A stretch of DNA of 64,000 nt from positions 40,377 through 104,376 of the forward strand of contig NZ_JABXYJ010000006.1 of NCBI RefSeq assembly GCF_013377855.1. Direction: 5' to 3'. The stretch is from Cognatundibacterium oligocarboniphilum. Lineage in GTDB: Bacteria > Pseudomonadota > Gammaproteobacteria > Burkholderiales > Burkholderiaceae_D. Shown piece by piece: positions 1 to 9,308 of this stretch (the stretch's first letter is position 1; every line of letters starts with the position of its first letter). The notes below the pieces were generated by a model. It searched no databases. It saw nothing but the letters and a program-made list of their open reading frames with translations, and was not told the DNA's origin. Made by a program: the position numbers and the translations under genes.

Positions 1-142
1 CACATAACGCTGCTTCAAATTTCTGATGAAATTCACCACCATTCGTCAAAACCCTGGTTTCCCATATTTTTTCCAAATACGGGATCAGGTCGTTAAGTGG
101 TGGCAAAGTTGGTTTAGTAACAAAAATATTTTCTTTACTCAT
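1..142 (-). CDS. DegT/DnrJ/EryC1/StrS-family aminotransferase, N-terminal fragment (runs off window)
   Basis: Only the first 47 codons are visible, reading leftward from an ATG at 142-140. The translation starts MSKENIFVTKPTLPPL and continues through LNDLIPYLEKIWETRVLTNG. This is the typical beginning of PLP-dependent sugar aminotransferases of the DegT/DnrJ/EryC1/StrS family, which convert a keto-sugar nucleotide to an amino sugar for surface glycans. The catalytic lysine region lies outside the window. The start codon overlaps the last 8 bases of the upstream TPR-glycosyltransferase gene, so the two are probably translationally coupled. The family call is from the N-terminal pattern only; the exact sugar substrate cannot be told. 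Confidence 0.75.
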   Translation of the reverse strand, partial: MSKENIFVTKPTLPPLNDLIPYLEKIWETRVLTNGGEFHQKFEAALC

Positions 143-2153
143 AAGCACCAGCATCACCGGAAACTGGAAAAATAACCTGATTATTGGTCGTTACTTCTAT
201 TGCAGCCGGCGGTAATCCTTGACACCATCGTTCCCACATCGCACGAAACATATGTTCAAGATTCGCAGCAAATACATCTGTTTTTGAAAAAGGCGCATTT
301 AAAAAACGACTACGCAATGTTTGTCTTATGATGCTTAAACTCTCCAAATCGGACGCAACCTGCTTTCCCCGCGCAACGAAGTCAGCATGATCTTTTGCTC
401 CAAATTCCTGAATCAGGTTGACCTCAGACAAATTTGCGGAGGACTGCCGCCCAGCAGGAATCGCTCCGGTCAAAGTCAGAGTAGGAACACCCATCCATAA
501 CGCATGGTTAGTTGTCGTGCCGCCTGTATATGGGAATGTATCAAGGCAAATATCCACTTTGTGATGTAGCGCAAGATAGGTATGCATATTACTGCGATTA
601 TGAAATTCAAGCCGCGTTTTTGGTATGCCCTCCTGCTCAAACCAGTGCCATAAATGTTCATATCCACCATTAGCAGGCAAACCAGCAATCAGCATTTTCG
701 CTGTCGGTATTTCCCGTAGTAACTGCGCCCATAACGCAACGACTTCCCTGCCGATTTTATCAATCCGGTTAAAACTACCAAACGTCATATAGCCATTTTG
801 CAATGCTGGCAAAGTATTGACATCGGGTGAATCCGAAATGGGCAAGAAAGGAACTGTCAAAGGTAACCGGGCAATTTTCTCAGTGAATTGATCATCTAAT
901 TCAAAAACTGGCAGGAAATGTCTTCCTGCCAGATAGTAATCCATAGCCTGCAAGCCGGTAGTTCCCGGATAGCCAACCCAACTGACTTGTATTGGCGCGG
1001 GCTTACGGGCGAAAGTCAATAAGCGATGTTTTCCTGTGTGACCAGATAGATCAATCAATATGTCGATATTATCTGCCAGAATTTTTTGTGCAACCTGATG
1101 ATCGCTCAATCCAACAATTACCTGCCAACGTGGAATAAATTCTTTAATCCGCTGCGTGATCTCATCTTCTGTTTCATGGTTGTAATAGACGAATAAAGAC
1201 AGAGATGGGGAATGCTGCAAAACAGCCAGGACGGGCTCCAGAAAAAACGCAACAGCATGCGCACGTAAATCAGCCGAAACCAGTCCGATCCGGAGTTTTT
1301 TCTGCGGATCCTTCACATTATCGTGTACTGGCCACATAGCGCGGAATGGCGATTCAAACTGATCACCAAACCGTTTGTGCTCCTCGAATAACTGCTGTGC
1401 AGTGAGCTTGTTGCTATGGCTCAGACAAAACAATAATTGTGTATATGCCGGAACCAGGTCAGGTTGTTTACGCAATACGGTGCGGCAGACTTCCACTGCA
1501 TCATCAATCCGCCCGAGCTCTCTGTAGACATCAGCAAGATTGCCATATGCGTGCAAATAATCAGAATCAGCCTGAATTGCTATTTGATAATGCGCCATCG
1601 CTGACGTCAGATCACCAGAATCTTTCAGTGTGGCAGCCAGATTACCATATACCTGTGCATAGCCTGGCGCCAGCTTTAATGCTTGCTGATAACTGTCAAT
1701 TGCATCCTTAAAACGCTTCATATCCCCCAGCACGTTACCTCTGGCCACGTAGGCATCCACAAAATCAGGTTTTAATTGAATTGCCTTATCGTAAGAATGA
1801 AGTGCAGCATCGGGGTTGTTTTGAATAATTTGTACATTTCCCAAATTAAAATACGCTGCCGCATAATCAGGATTCAATTCAACTGCTTTACGATACATGG
1901 TGACTGCATCCGGAATTTTTTCCATCTGCAATAAAACATTACCCTTATTGAGATAAGCACGAGCTAAAGCTGGAGCCATTTCGATGGCACTCTCATACAA
2001 TTTTAGCGCCTCATTAATCTGACCGTTTTCTTCCAATTGATTACCGCGATCAATCAATTGCACAGCCTGCTCGCTTTGACTGATCTGCGTTATTTCCTTT
2101 GAGGATTTTTGCGTCACGCTGAATAAGGCTTGAATCCGGTTAAATATTGTCAT
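135..2153 (-). CDS. TPR-repeat protein with O-GlcNAc-transferase-like (SPINDLY/GT41) catalytic domain
   Basis: The 672-residue protein has two parts. Residues about 30-240 are tandem tetratricopeptide repeats, with recurring A-Y-N-L-G-N and A-I-Y-P type helix signatures. Residues about 285-640 match the C-terminal catalytic region of GT41 O-linked N-acetylglucosamine transferases: an LRIGLVSADLRAHAVAFF start, a DILIDLSGHTGKHRL block, a VSWVGYPGTTGL block and a GGTTTNHALWMGVPTLTL nucleotide-sugar loop. GT41 enzymes use UDP-sugars to modify Ser/Thr of proteins. No signal peptide is seen, so it is probably cytoplasmic. It overlaps a sugar aminotransferase and lies near a pilin glycosylation locus, so flagellin, pilin or another surface protein is a plausible target. 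The target is inference. Confidence 0.85.
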   Translation of the reverse strand: MTIFNRIQALFSVTQKSSKEITQISQSEQAVQLIDRGNQLEENGQINEALKLYESAIEMAPALARAYLNKGNVLLQMEKIPDAVTMYRKAVELNPDYAAAYFNLGNVQIIQNNPDAALHSYDKAIQLKPDFVDAYVARGNVLGDMKRFKDAIDSYQQALKLAPGYAQVYGNLAATLKDSGDLTSAMAHYQIAIQADSDYLHAYGNLADVYRELGRIDDAVEVCRTVLRKQPDLVPAYTQLLFCLSHSNKLTAQQLFEEHKRFGDQFESPFRAMWPVHDNVKDPQKKLRIGLVSADLRAHAVAFFLEPVLAVLQHSPSLSLFVYYNHETEDEITQRIKEFIPRWQVIVGLSDHQVAQKILADNIDILIDLSGHTGKHRLLTFARKPAPIQVSWVGYPGTTGLQAMDYYLAGRHFLPVFELDDQFTEKIARLPLTVPFLPISDSPDVNTLPALQNGYMTFGSFNRIDKIGREVVALWAQLLREIPTAKMLIAGLPANGGYEHLWHWFEQEGIPKTRLEFHNRSNMHTYLALHHKVDICLDTFPYTGGTTTNHALWMGVPTLTLTGAIPAGRQSSANLSEVNLIQEFGAKDHADFVARGKQVASDLESLSIIRQTLRSRFLNAPFSKTDVFAANLEHMFRAMWERWCQGLPPAAIEVTTNNQVIFPVSGDAGAYE

Positions 2154-2186
2154 ACCTGATCTTTGTCGGTGATGTTTTGAGTGAAT

Positions 2187-2486
2187 TTATAGTTGACGAG
2201 TAAGCCAACTGGTTAATTGATTCACCTGTTCTGCTGATAATCCTGATTCGATCAGACGCCATTTAAATGCATTACCTAATTGCGCCTTTTTATAAAAATT
2301 TAATTTATGTTTTGCTTTAAAACCTTCCAATTGCTGAAGCAGCTTCACAAACAACTCTTTTTGTTTTCTTTCGACATATTTATTGTTCTTATTAACAACT
2401 TCCGTCTTGTGTCTTTCCAGATAAAAATCTGCGAGGGAAGATCCAAATAATTTTTCATCTTTTGCATCAAACCAATTGAACACCAT
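2187..2486 (-). CDS. small conserved-looking hypothetical protein
   Basis: This 99-residue protein is rich in Lys and Glu, with no signal peptide or membrane segment. It begins MVFNWFDAKDEKLFGSSLADFYLERH and continues with a probable long helix (about residues 28-60). Its ATG is preceded by an AGGAGGA-type ribosome binding site (the plus strand reads tgtcctcctg beside the start). It ends 33 bp before the TPR-glycosyltransferase gene on the same strand, so the two probably form an operon with the downstream aminotransferase. I do not recognise a named domain. Function unknown. Confidence 0.7.
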   Translation of the reverse strand: MVFNWFDAKDEKLFGSSLADFYLERHKTEVVNKNNKYVERKQKELFVKLLQQLEGFKAKHKLNFYKKAQLGNAFKWRLIESGLSAEQVNQLTSWLTRQL

Positions 2487-2540
2487 GTCCTCCTGTTCTT
2501 CATATCATTTCAAACGTACAAGCAAAATTAATACCTGCAT

Positions 2541-4130
2541 TTACATGGTTAATTTATGTTTTCTCTCTCCCGCCAGTTCTTCTTTGTGCTTTTCTTTCCA
2601 TTCCCGTTCGAAGGCATCGATGACGGACTGTTCATAAAATCCCGCATCTTTTTCACGTCGGGCGATATCGAGCTGCTGTAAAGCAGGAGTCCAGGTGTTC
2701 TGAATTGCATACGCCTCTGCCAGCGCAATATGCTGCAAAGCTTGTTTTCCCTGCGCATCATATACCTTGGCCAGTAAATTCTGCAGCCTGGCATCCTGCC
2801 GGTATAAGCTGATCTGATCGCGGAGAAATACGCCTGCGGCTTCCGTCTTTTTTGCAGACAGCAGTGCCTCGACATACTGGTACACCAGTCCGCGCGACAA
2901 AGGTAGCAATTGCATCGCTTTCTCCGCTTCAGCGACCGCTTCGCCATCTCGTTTTTCTGCCATCAGAATATCAATCGCAACACTGACATAAGCGCTGCTG
3001 GTCGTCAGCACGCTCTTTTGTGAAGTCAGTTTTTCGGTTTTTGATTTTGCCGCATCCAGCCATCGATGTGCGGCGGCGAAATCAAACTGTTTGAGCGCAA
3101 CTAACGACAGACCATATTCTGCGGCAATCTTATCCTCATCTTTTTCCGATTTCAGCTGGCCTTCAAAGAATACCTTTGCATCCATCAGGCCTTGTATGGT
3201 TGCGTCCTGCAGTATACGAACTCTTGCCTTGGTTAAAAAAAACTCCAGACTGTCGGCATGTTGTTTGTAACGCTGGTCGAGCATACGGGCCTGAATATCG
3301 GCAATCCGTTCACTGGTCAGTGGATGACTACGCAGATAGGCGGGCGCATTGTCTGTGTAGTTGCGCATCGACGCCTGGAGACGCCCAAAAAAACTCACCA
3401 TGCCGGAAGTATCAAAGCCGCTGTCACGCAAAATCTGGAACCCGACGCGGTCAGCCTCCCGCTCCGCATCACGGCTGAAATTCAGTTGCCGCTGAATCGC
3501 CAGTCCCTGACCACCGGTCGCCAATGCAATGGCAGCATCCGGGCTGGTACGGGCCGCCAGCACCGCCAGTGCCAGCGCCGCCAGAGGAATCAGGGAATCA
3601 AATTTCTGGCTGGTCAGCATCCGCGCAATATGCCGTTGCGCCACATGACCAATCTCGTGCCCGATCACGGATGCCAGCTCAGATTCCGATTGCGCAGCCA
3701 GAATCAGCCCGGAATGCAGCCCGATAAACCCACCCGGAAAAGCAAACGCATTCAACACCGGATCACGCACAGCAAAAAATTCAAAATCATAGGCTGCCTC
3801 ACCCCGGGCATCCGGACGGGCATCCAGCATTTTATTACCGAGCCGGTTCAGATATTCCGAAACCGGGCCATCATCCATATAGTCTGGGTCTCGGCGCACG
3901 GCGTTCATGATCTGCTCACCCAGCCTGCGCTCCATCAGCGGAGACAATTCCTCTCTGGAAGTGTCCCCCAGAGTCGGCAGATTCTGGGCCGCGGCATTAA
4001 CTGTCAATATTTCCGGCACGACGAAACAGGTCGCCGCCAACAGTGATGCGCGCAGAACTTTTTTCGTCACCAGCCCGATCCGACCTTGCGCGGTGCTATC
4101 ATTCCCGCTGACTGGAAATACTTCTGACAT
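2541..4130 (-). CDS. M48-family periplasmic zinc metalloprotease with TPR-like C-terminus (BepA-like)
   Basis: The zinc-binding motif HEIGH is at residues 158-162 inside [15 protein letters not shown], and a third-ligand motif ExEAD lies near 223-227 ([16 protein letters not shown]). The C-terminal 200 residues are helical and repeat-like, as in BepA, the beta-barrel assembly-enhancing protease. BepA degrades stalled LptD and assists outer-membrane protein maturation in the periplasm. Residues about 25-48 form a hydrophobic export signal ending in NAAAQN. I start at the ATG at 4130 rather than the TTG six bases upstream, because an AGGGA Shine-Dalgarno lies 9 bases before it. It is divergent from moaC with only 27 bp between start codons. 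BepA orthology is inferred from architecture. Confidence 0.88.
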   Translation of the reverse strand: MSEVFPVSGNDSTAQGRIGLVTKKVLRASLLAATCFVVPEILTVNAAAQNLPTLGDTSREELSPLMERRLGEQIMNAVRRDPDYMDDGPVSEYLNRLGNKMLDARPDARGEAAYDFEFFAVRDPVLNAFAFPGGFIGLHSGLILAAQSESELASVIGHEIGHVAQRHIARMLTSQKFDSLIPLAALALAVLAARTSPDAAIALATGGQGLAIQRQLNFSRDAEREADRVGFQILRDSGFDTSGMVSFFGRLQASMRNYTDNAPAYLRSHPLTSERIADIQARMLDQRYKQHADSLEFFLTKARVRILQDATIQGLMDAKVFFEGQLKSEKDEDKIAAEYGLSLVALKQFDFAAAHRWLDAAKSKTEKLTSQKSVLTTSSAYVSVAIDILMAEKRDGEAVAEAEKAMQLLPLSRGLVYQYVEALLSAKKTEAAGVFLRDQISLYRQDARLQNLLAKVYDAQGKQALQHIALAEAYAIQNTWTPALQQLDIARREKDAGFYEQSVIDAFEREWKEKHKEELAGERKHKLTM

Positions 4131-4157
4131 ATTCAACTATCCCTTCCGTACATCCAA

Positions 4158-4658
4158 ATGACTACTGAAACCCATCACGCAGGCCTGACGCATTTTAATC
4201 AGGCTGGTCAGGCACATATGGTCGATGTCGCTGATAAACAAGACACGCACCGTATTGCCATCGCAACCGGCCTTATCCGCATGCGCCCTGAAACGCTGTC
4301 CATTATCAGACAAGGCAATGCCAAAAAAGGAGACGTGCTTGGTATTGCCAGAATTGCTGCCATCATGGCGGCCAAAAAAACCAGTGATCTGATTCCTCTC
4401 TGCCATCCTCTGGCACTGACCAGAGTTGATGTTAATTTTAACATCACAGAAGAAGATGCTTCAGTGCAATGCAGAGCACAAGTAGAAACTGTCGGCAAGA
4501 CAGGGGTTGAAATGGAAGCACTGACTGCCGTTCAGGTCGGTCTGCTGACAATTTACGACATGTGCAAGGCAGTCGACCGGGGCATGGTCATGAGTGATAT
4601 CCGCGTGCTGGAAAAACACGGTGGAAAATCCGGTGACTGGGTAAGTCTGATCGACTGA
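4158..4658 (+). CDS. moaC: cyclic pyranopterin monophosphate synthase MoaC
   Basis: The 166-residue product has family length. It shows the MoaC hallmarks: [15 protein letters not shown] at the N-terminus, [20 protein letters not shown], the active-site stretch [40 protein letters not shown] and a final [11 protein letters not shown]. MoaC converts the MoaA product, (8S)-3',8-cyclo-7,8-dihydroGTP, to cyclic pyranopterin monophosphate in molybdenum-cofactor synthesis. It stands alone here, divergent from an M48 protease gene. No other moa or moe gene is in the window, although a tungstate/molybdate-type ABC pair lies at 40.6 kb. Confidence 0.97.
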   Translation: MTTETHHAGLTHFNQAGQAHMVDVADKQDTHRIAIATGLIRMRPETLSIIRQGNAKKGDVLGIARIAAIMAAKKTSDLIPLCHPLALTRVDVNFNITEEDASVQCRAQVETVGKTGVEMEALTAVQVGLLTIYDMCKAVDRGMVMSDIRVLEKHGGKSGDWVSLID

Positions 4659-4680
4659 TCGCAATCAGACAGTATACGGT

Positions 4681-6444
4681 TTATGGTGCATCACGTCGCG
4701 GCATGCTGAGGAAAACCTGCTGATAGCGCGCATCCAATACACCTTTCGCTTTCCAGTAATCGAAATACTCAGGATAGAGATCAGGGTGCAGACGCTGCAA
4801 AGTCTGCATCGCACGGACAGCCTGCTCCCGCTTGCCATTCAATGCAGACACTTCAGCCAGCTTATTCAGGATATGGACAAACCCGAAACGCGGCGTCCAA
4901 TGTTCGACGAATGCGATATCCTCGGCAGACATTCCTTCCGCTGGCGTGATTTTCATCAGATGAAAATAAGCAAAAAACTGAGGAAATAATGTCAGCCGCG
5001 GTTGCTCCAGCTGCTTCAGATCGACCAGATGACCGGTCTGTTCCCAGCGCAGGATATTAAAACCGCGTACCACGCGTTGATAATCCCAGGTGATTCCCAT
5101 CATGCAGAAAAGCGCAATTGCAGTAGCCGCGACCGCAACGTCCTTACGCAACCGGACTGTCGCCGCCGCAGGCCATCTGTACTGATGGAGCATTCCTGCC
5201 ATAATCAGAACCGGAAACAGCACATACCCGTACCATAACGGGAACTCCACCAGACTGTGCACACAGGCTGCGACCAGGCACATACCGGCAAACTGCATGG
5301 GCAAATCTTTTTTAGGCTTGATATAGACCTGATAAAACCACCAGAACAAACCTGCTACCATCAGGCCAGTCAACAACCATCCCGTTTCTGCCGCCAAGTT
5401 CAGCACAATATTGTGTGCATGCTCGGCATAGGTCGTGGAGGGAAAATCTGCCGCAATATGCACCTGCTCCGAACCAAAGCGAAACCATCCTGCCCCAGTC
5501 CAGAGATGATTTGCTGCTATGTCCCATGCCTGCCGCCATAATCCAATTCTCTCTGAGCGCCCTCCTACATGATCCGCTGCGGAACCACCATGCACGCCGG
5601 CCAGCCCGGCAATTTTAGGCAACAGAAAAACACCGGCTGCATACATGCAACCAAACCATGCTGCCGCTTGCCAACCGATTGACTGGCGTACAGGAGCATT
5701 CCAGACGAGGATGGCAATAAATAAAGGGATAATAATCCAGCCAATCCTGGATTGTGTCAGCACCAAGCCAGCCAACAGAAGAACAACCGAACATATTGCC
5801 ACCTGTATCCGTAACTTCTCTTGTTGAAACAGATAAGTTGTCGCCGCCAGAGAAAAGCAGAGCAATAAAGCCAGCTGGTTCGGCTGCGCCACATTCGCGT
5901 ATGGCCTTTGCAAAAATGAACCGGCAGGCATATACATGACCAATGGAGTGAAATCCAATCCCAGTAATTGCACAATCTGCATCAAAACCGACAACCAGCC
6001 AGAAATCATAAAGACGATTGCCAAAGTCTGGCTCAAAGAGTCACGTTTTATTACATTGCTTGCCAAGGTAGCGCCCAATATCAACGCCAGTACCGCATAC
6101 AGAAGATACATCACGGGGAAGAGCAGATCGTACCCATCATCACGAGCCTGGAAAATCCATTGCATACAGATAACCAGGATAAGCGCAATAGGAAGCAACA
6201 CGGCCGTGGGCAACACCCAGGCTAGACTAGGGTAGTGCACAGACTGAACACTGTTCGGACGCTCTGCACTGAACAACAGTGAAAGTGTCATTCCCCAAAA
6301 AATCGCAAGTTCATTAAAAAAGGTTCGGAAAGGATGCAGGTGAACCGGAATCAGATACGCTCCTGCAATCCCAAATCCGAGCCAGAATAAAGCCCAGACA
6401 TAGTTTTGTGCTTGTTTTTTTTGGGAAAAAAATGAAAATAACAT
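4681..6444 (-). CDS. PglL/Wzy_C-family O-oligosaccharyltransferase (pilin glycosylation ligase type)
   Basis: This large polytopic membrane protein (about 587 residues) has roughly a dozen hydrophobic segments and a periplasmic loop around residues 300-350. That loop carries WTGAGWFRFGSEQ and EHAHNIVLNLAAETGW, the pattern of the PglL/O-antigen-ligase superfamily. PglL enzymes transfer lipid-linked glycans to Ser/Thr of periplasmic proteins such as type IV pilin. The C-terminal 150 residues are soluble and helical, like the virulence-factor polymerase C-terminal domain. The gene sits next to tfpX/tfpZ and three pilin genes, a known arrangement for pilin O-glycosylation. The start is uncertain: ATG at 6444, or an in-frame GTG at 6453; neither has a clear ribosome binding site. 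Confidence 0.85.
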   Translation of the reverse strand: MLFSFFSQKKQAQNYVWALFWLGFGIAGAYLIPVHLHPFRTFFNELAIFWGMTLSLLFSAERPNSVQSVHYPSLAWVLPTAVLLPIALILVICMQWIFQARDDGYDLLFPVMYLLYAVLALILGATLASNVIKRDSLSQTLAIVFMISGWLSVLMQIVQLLGLDFTPLVMYMPAGSFLQRPYANVAQPNQLALLLCFSLAATTYLFQQEKLRIQVAICSVVLLLAGLVLTQSRIGWIIIPLFIAILVWNAPVRQSIGWQAAAWFGCMYAAGVFLLPKIAGLAGVHGGSAADHVGGRSERIGLWRQAWDIAANHLWTGAGWFRFGSEQVHIAADFPSTTYAEHAHNIVLNLAAETGWLLTGLMVAGLFWWFYQVYIKPKKDLPMQFAGMCLVAACVHSLVEFPLWYGYVLFPVLIMAGMLHQYRWPAAATVRLRKDVAVAATAIALFCMMGITWDYQRVVRGFNILRWEQTGHLVDLKQLEQPRLTLFPQFFAYFHLMKITPAEGMSAEDIAFVEHWTPRFGFVHILNKLAEVSALNGKREQAVRAMQTLQRLHPDLYPEYFDYWKAKGVLDARYQQVFLSMPRRDAP

Positions 6445-6634
6445 GGAAGTCACAGGACGGAAATAAGTGTTTGCTCATCTCTCCGTTAACACAATTTGGT
6501 TCCGGCGATAGAAGCACTGGTAGCGACTTTACACAAGCAGTGAACACACAGCAAGGCTTCGCTGTCGTGCTTTCATTCAACGTCACGCAAAGCGGTTATT
6601 AAAATAAGTTTAATTGAACGCAGCTGGAAAAATC

Positions 6635-7402
6635 TCAAAAAAAACCGTCTTTTTCAATGAAACCAACTGGTTGTGCAGAGATTGCATCAATCAATACCAG
6701 CCAGTCGCCACCGCCCTCTCTGGCAATCAAAGGTATAAATTTTAACTGGCTCTTGGGACGCCCAGTGGCTTTGATCCGCTCGTCAATCAGCTCCTGATCG
6801 GCCGGATATTTCTGGTAAAGAAGTTCCACAGGCTTTCCCGAACTCAATACCTGGGGTACAGACAAACTATAGTCTTGCCAGAAAATGGGGCGCAAACCAA
6901 TATCCACACCTGCCAGCGCCTTATCTGCAGCCTCCATTTTTTCCTGCTGACTCCTGAACGGTCGGGTTCCGGTTAATCGTGGCCCTGTCATTGACAAACT
7001 GCGAAAATCCGGTGACGCCTGGGACAAATCCTTTTCCTGCACTCCAGCTGCGGAAACCACACGGAACCGGCTTCCTTCAAACACCAGCGCAACGGGCCTC
7101 GCAAGATAAACAGTATGTGTGCCGTATAGCAACCCTGCCAATTGGACACAGCCAATAACTAAGATATCTTTGAATAAAACGGATCGGGATTTTCTGGAAT
7201 CAAATATGACCAGCGTCAGCATTGGCCCAAGGAACAGATCAACTGTAGCCACCAGAATCAACAAATTAAGACCACCAGCCATTCTGCTATAAGGCCAAGG
7301 ATACCAGAGCAACAATACTAGTCCGGCAACCAAGGAAACAACCAGCGCAGAAACCAGTAAATGAATCAGCGCAGCCTTGATGCGAATTTGAAATTCTGAC
7401 AT
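6635..7402 (-). CDS. TfpX/TfpZ-family type IV pilin accessory protein
   Basis: This 255-residue inner-membrane protein has three or four N-terminal transmembrane segments. They contain WYPWPYSRMAGG and the TVDLFLGPMLTLVIFD block, which is diagnostic for the TfpX/TfpZ family. A periplasmic domain of about 130 residues follows. In Pseudomonas aeruginosa, TfpY and TfpZ are encoded beside particular pilin alleles and are needed for full pilin assembly and twitching. Here it lies between the pilins and the PglL-type ligase on the same strand, consistent with a pilin-maturation role. Family assignment is by pattern; the biochemical role of the family is poorly defined. Confidence 0.85.
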   Translation of the reverse strand: MSEFQIRIKAALIHLLVSALVVSLVAGLVLLLWYPWPYSRMAGGLNLLILVATVDLFLGPMLTLVIFDSRKSRSVLFKDILVIGCVQLAGLLYGTHTVYLARPVALVFEGSRFRVVSAAGVQEKDLSQASPDFRSLSMTGPRLTGTRPFRSQQEKMEAADKALAGVDIGLRPIFWQDYSLSVPQVLSSGKPVELLYQKYPADQELIDERIKATGRPKSQLKFIPLIAREGGGDWLVLIDAISAQPVGFIEKDGFF

Positions 7403-7478
7403 AAATAAGAAATAAGAAATGACATGGGGAAACTATCGTCTACTTTAAATGCAATTCCCTTGCCTACATGATTGAATT

Positions 7479-7955
7479 TTATTTACAAGCCACTGGACGA
7501 TATTTAGCCGCCAGCGTTCCTCCTGTGCAACTCCAGGTATCACCACCATCTGTTGTTACTAACGTAATATTGGAGCCGTTTGCCTGCCCGTCAGTGAGTG
7601 TTCCAGTCAAGGTTCCATTAGGAAAAGTACCGGTCATCGTAGAGCTGACAGTTGCATATTTTCCTTGCAGAGTTGCAACAATTTCACTGGGCGCCGGATT
7701 GGATGTCGGGGCAACAAATCCCGTTGGCCAGGTATTTTTTTGATGAGCATATTCAGAAACCGTTACCTTCATCCCTCCAAGCAAATCAATAACCTCTGTC
7801 ACTTGGGCGCGAGTCGCATAATCATTATAAGCAGGTAAGGCAATTGAAGCGAGAATGCCGATAATTGCCACCACAATCATCAACTCAATCAGCGTGAATC
7901 CTTGTTGAAAATCTCGATTTCGGTGGTACAAAACTGCAGATAAATGGCATTTCAT
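7479..7955 (-). CDS. type IV pilin with unusually long leader (pilin 1)
   Basis: The protein has a class III (prepilin) signal with PilD cleavage expected at [17 protein letters not shown] and Glu at mature position 5. A disulphide-bounded C-terminus ends in [17 protein letters not shown]. The leader before the cleavage glycine is 19 residues, whereas the other two pilins here have 10 or fewer. A GGGGGA ribosome binding site 5 bases before the ATG supports this start; an in-frame TTG at codon 9 would give an 11-residue leader. It is the most divergent of the three neighbouring pilins, with a shared framework and many substitutions. A candidate sigma-54 promoter lies 42 bp upstream. It could be a major or an alternative pilin. 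Confidence 0.93.
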   Translation of the reverse strand: MKCHLSAVLYHRNRDFQQGFTLIELMIVVAIIGILASIALPAYNDYATRAQVTEVIDLLGGMKVTVSEYAHQKNTWPTGFVAPTSNPAPSEIVATLQGKYATVSSTMTGTFPNGTLTGTLTDGQANGSNITLVTTDGGDTWSCTGGTLAAKYRPVACK

Positions 7956-7996
7956 TATTTCCCCCAGAAAGTGATTGAAAATATTCTTTCTGGGGT

Positions 7997-8012
7997 AGCA
8001 AATTTCAAGCCT
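7997..8012 (-). promoter_or_regulatory. candidate sigma-54 (-24/-12) promoter of pilin 1
   Basis: Read on the minus strand this is AGGCTTGAAATTTGCT. It keeps the GG of the -24 element and the GC of the -12 element at the canonical 10-bp separation, against the consensus TGGCACG-N4-TTGCW. It lies 42 bp before the pilin 1 ATG. Pilin genes are classically transcribed by RNA polymerase-sigma-54 with PilR. The -24 element is imperfect, so this is a candidate. Confidence 0.6.
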
Positions 8013-8077
8013 GCCTTACCTATCTGTCAAGCAACAAAAAATAGTCTGACAAAAAATATTTTATGAAAACCAGAATA

Positions 8078-8530
8078 TTACTTGCAGGCAACTGGACGAT
8101 ATTTATTGGCAATAGTCCCGCCGGTGCAATCCCATGTATTGCCGCCATCAGAAGTGATGAATGTGATCGTGCCGGTATTCGCCTGACCTGCTGTCATCGT
8201 TCCTGTAATAGTACCGTTCGGGAAAGTGCCAGTCATAGGTGAAGTGACTGTCGAATACTTACCTGTCAAGGTAGCAGTCAACTCTGTTGCCGCCGGTGTC
8301 GCAGTAGAGACAACAAAAGCTGTTGGCCATGCATTTTTCTGATAGCCATACTCCGATACCGGAGCCTTCAAGCCTCCGATCAGTTCAATCACCTCGGAAA
8401 CTTGAGAGCGTGTTGTATAGTCATTGTATGCTGGCAAAGCAACCGATGCCAGAATACCGATAATTGCCACCACGATCATCAATTCAATCAGTGTAAAACC
8501 CTGTTGTATTTTCTTTTTTGCTACGCTCAT
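8078..8530 (-). CDS. type IV pilin (pilin 2), near-duplicate of pilin 3
   Basis: I choose the ATG at 8530, giving [17 protein letters not shown], because AGGGCA lies just upstream and the leader is normal; an open frame extends 16 codons further. The mature sequence differs from pilin 3 at only five positions: Ser/Ala after TTR, Ile/Val, Ser/Ala, Thr/Ala and Asp/Ser beside the first C-terminal cysteine. The conserved hydrophobic N-terminal helix and the C-terminal cysteine pair are intact, so the product should be pilus-competent. Its upstream -24/-12 element is damaged (see the site at 8576), so expression may be weaker or regulated differently than pilin 3. Confidence 0.94.
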   Translation of the reverse strand: MSVAKKKIQQGFTLIELMIVVAIIGILASVALPAYNDYTTRSQVSEVIELIGGLKAPVSEYGYQKNAWPTAFVVSTATPAATELTATLTGKYSTVTSPMTGTFPNGTITGTMTAGQANTGTITFITSDGGNTWDCTGGTIANKYRPVACK

Positions 8531-8575
8531 TATATTGCCCTGAATAAATACTGAAGACCGCCAAATATTTAGTTT

Positions 8576-8591
8576 CACAAATCTGTTGCCA
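8576..8591 (-). promoter_or_regulatory. degenerate sigma-54-like promoter of pilin 2
   Basis: The minus strand reads TGGCAACAGATTTGTG. The -24 TGGCA is intact but the -12 element is TTGTG instead of TTGCT, losing the near-invariant C. It sits 46 bp before the pilin 2 start. This is the same place as the intact element of pilin 3 (47 bp), so it is probably a decayed copy. Confidence 0.5.
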
Positions 8592-8770
8592 GTATCAGGA
8601 TAGTAGCGTTAATCAAACATGACTCCAAGTTTTCCGTACGGAAAAAAAGAAACGTAATTTATCATTTGTGACAATTCTTTACGTAACCTGCAAAATCAAG
8701 ATTCATAGGCAAATCGGATGGGAAATTTTTCCGGGTTTCGATATCGACCATATTTTCAAAAAAATAAAAA

Positions 8771-8794
8771 AAAGACACTCAAAAGAGTGTCTTT
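8771..8794 (-). terminator. rho-independent terminator after pilin 3
   Basis: A 10-bp perfect stem (AAAGACACTC / GAGTGTCTTT) with loop AAAA is followed on the minus strand by a T-rich run (complement of 8761-8770). It begins 19 bp past the pilin 3 stop codon, so pilin 3 is mainly monocistronic and pilin 2 needs its own promoter. Confidence 0.85.
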
Positions 8795-8812
8795 TTCTTT
8801 AAATCGACTCAA

Positions 8813-9262
8813 TTACTTACAAGCAACTGGGCGATATTTGTTCGCAATCGTACCACCTGTACAAGACCAAGTATTGCCGCCGTCAGAAGTGATGAATGTA
8901 ATAGTGCCGGCATTCGCCTGACCTGCTGTCATCGTGCCAGTGATCGTTCCGTTAGGGAATGTACCTGTCATCGGCGAAGTCACAGTAGAATATTTACCAG
9001 TCAATGTTGCAGTCAATTCCGTTGCTGCCGGTGTCGCTGTAGAAACTACAAATGCAGTTGGCCAAGCATTTTTCTGATAACCATATTCAGCTACTGGCGC
9101 CTTCAAACCACCGATCAACTCCACTACTTCAGAAACCTGAGCGCGTGTTGTGTAATCATTATATGCAGGCAAAGCAACCGATGCCAAAATACCAATAATT
9201 GCCACCACGATCATCAATTCGATCAAGGTAAAACCTTGTTGTACTTTCTTTGCTACTTTCAT
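8813..9262 (-). CDS. pilA: type IV pilin (pilin 3), probable major pilin PilA
   Basis: The 149-residue prepilin starts [16 protein letters not shown], a normal 10-residue leader with the PilD site and Glu5. The C-terminal disulphide loop ends [24 protein letters not shown] ribosome binding site lies upstream of the ATG. Among the three pilins it alone combines a perfect sigma-54 promoter with a strong downstream terminator, which points to the highly expressed structural subunit. Pilin polymerises into type IV pili for twitching, adhesion and DNA uptake. Calling it the major pilin is inference from these signals. Confidence 0.95.
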   Translation of the reverse strand: MKVAKKVQQGFTLIELMIVVAIIGILASVALPAYNDYTTRAQVSEVVELIGGLKAPVAEYGYQKNAWPTAFVVSTATPAATELTATLTGKYSTVTSPMTGTFPNGTITGTMTAGQANAGTITFITSDGGNTWSCTGGTIANKYRPVACK

Positions 9263-9308
9263 ATTAAGACTCCAGAGAATTAATTTAAAAATGACCCACT
9301 ACAGACTC

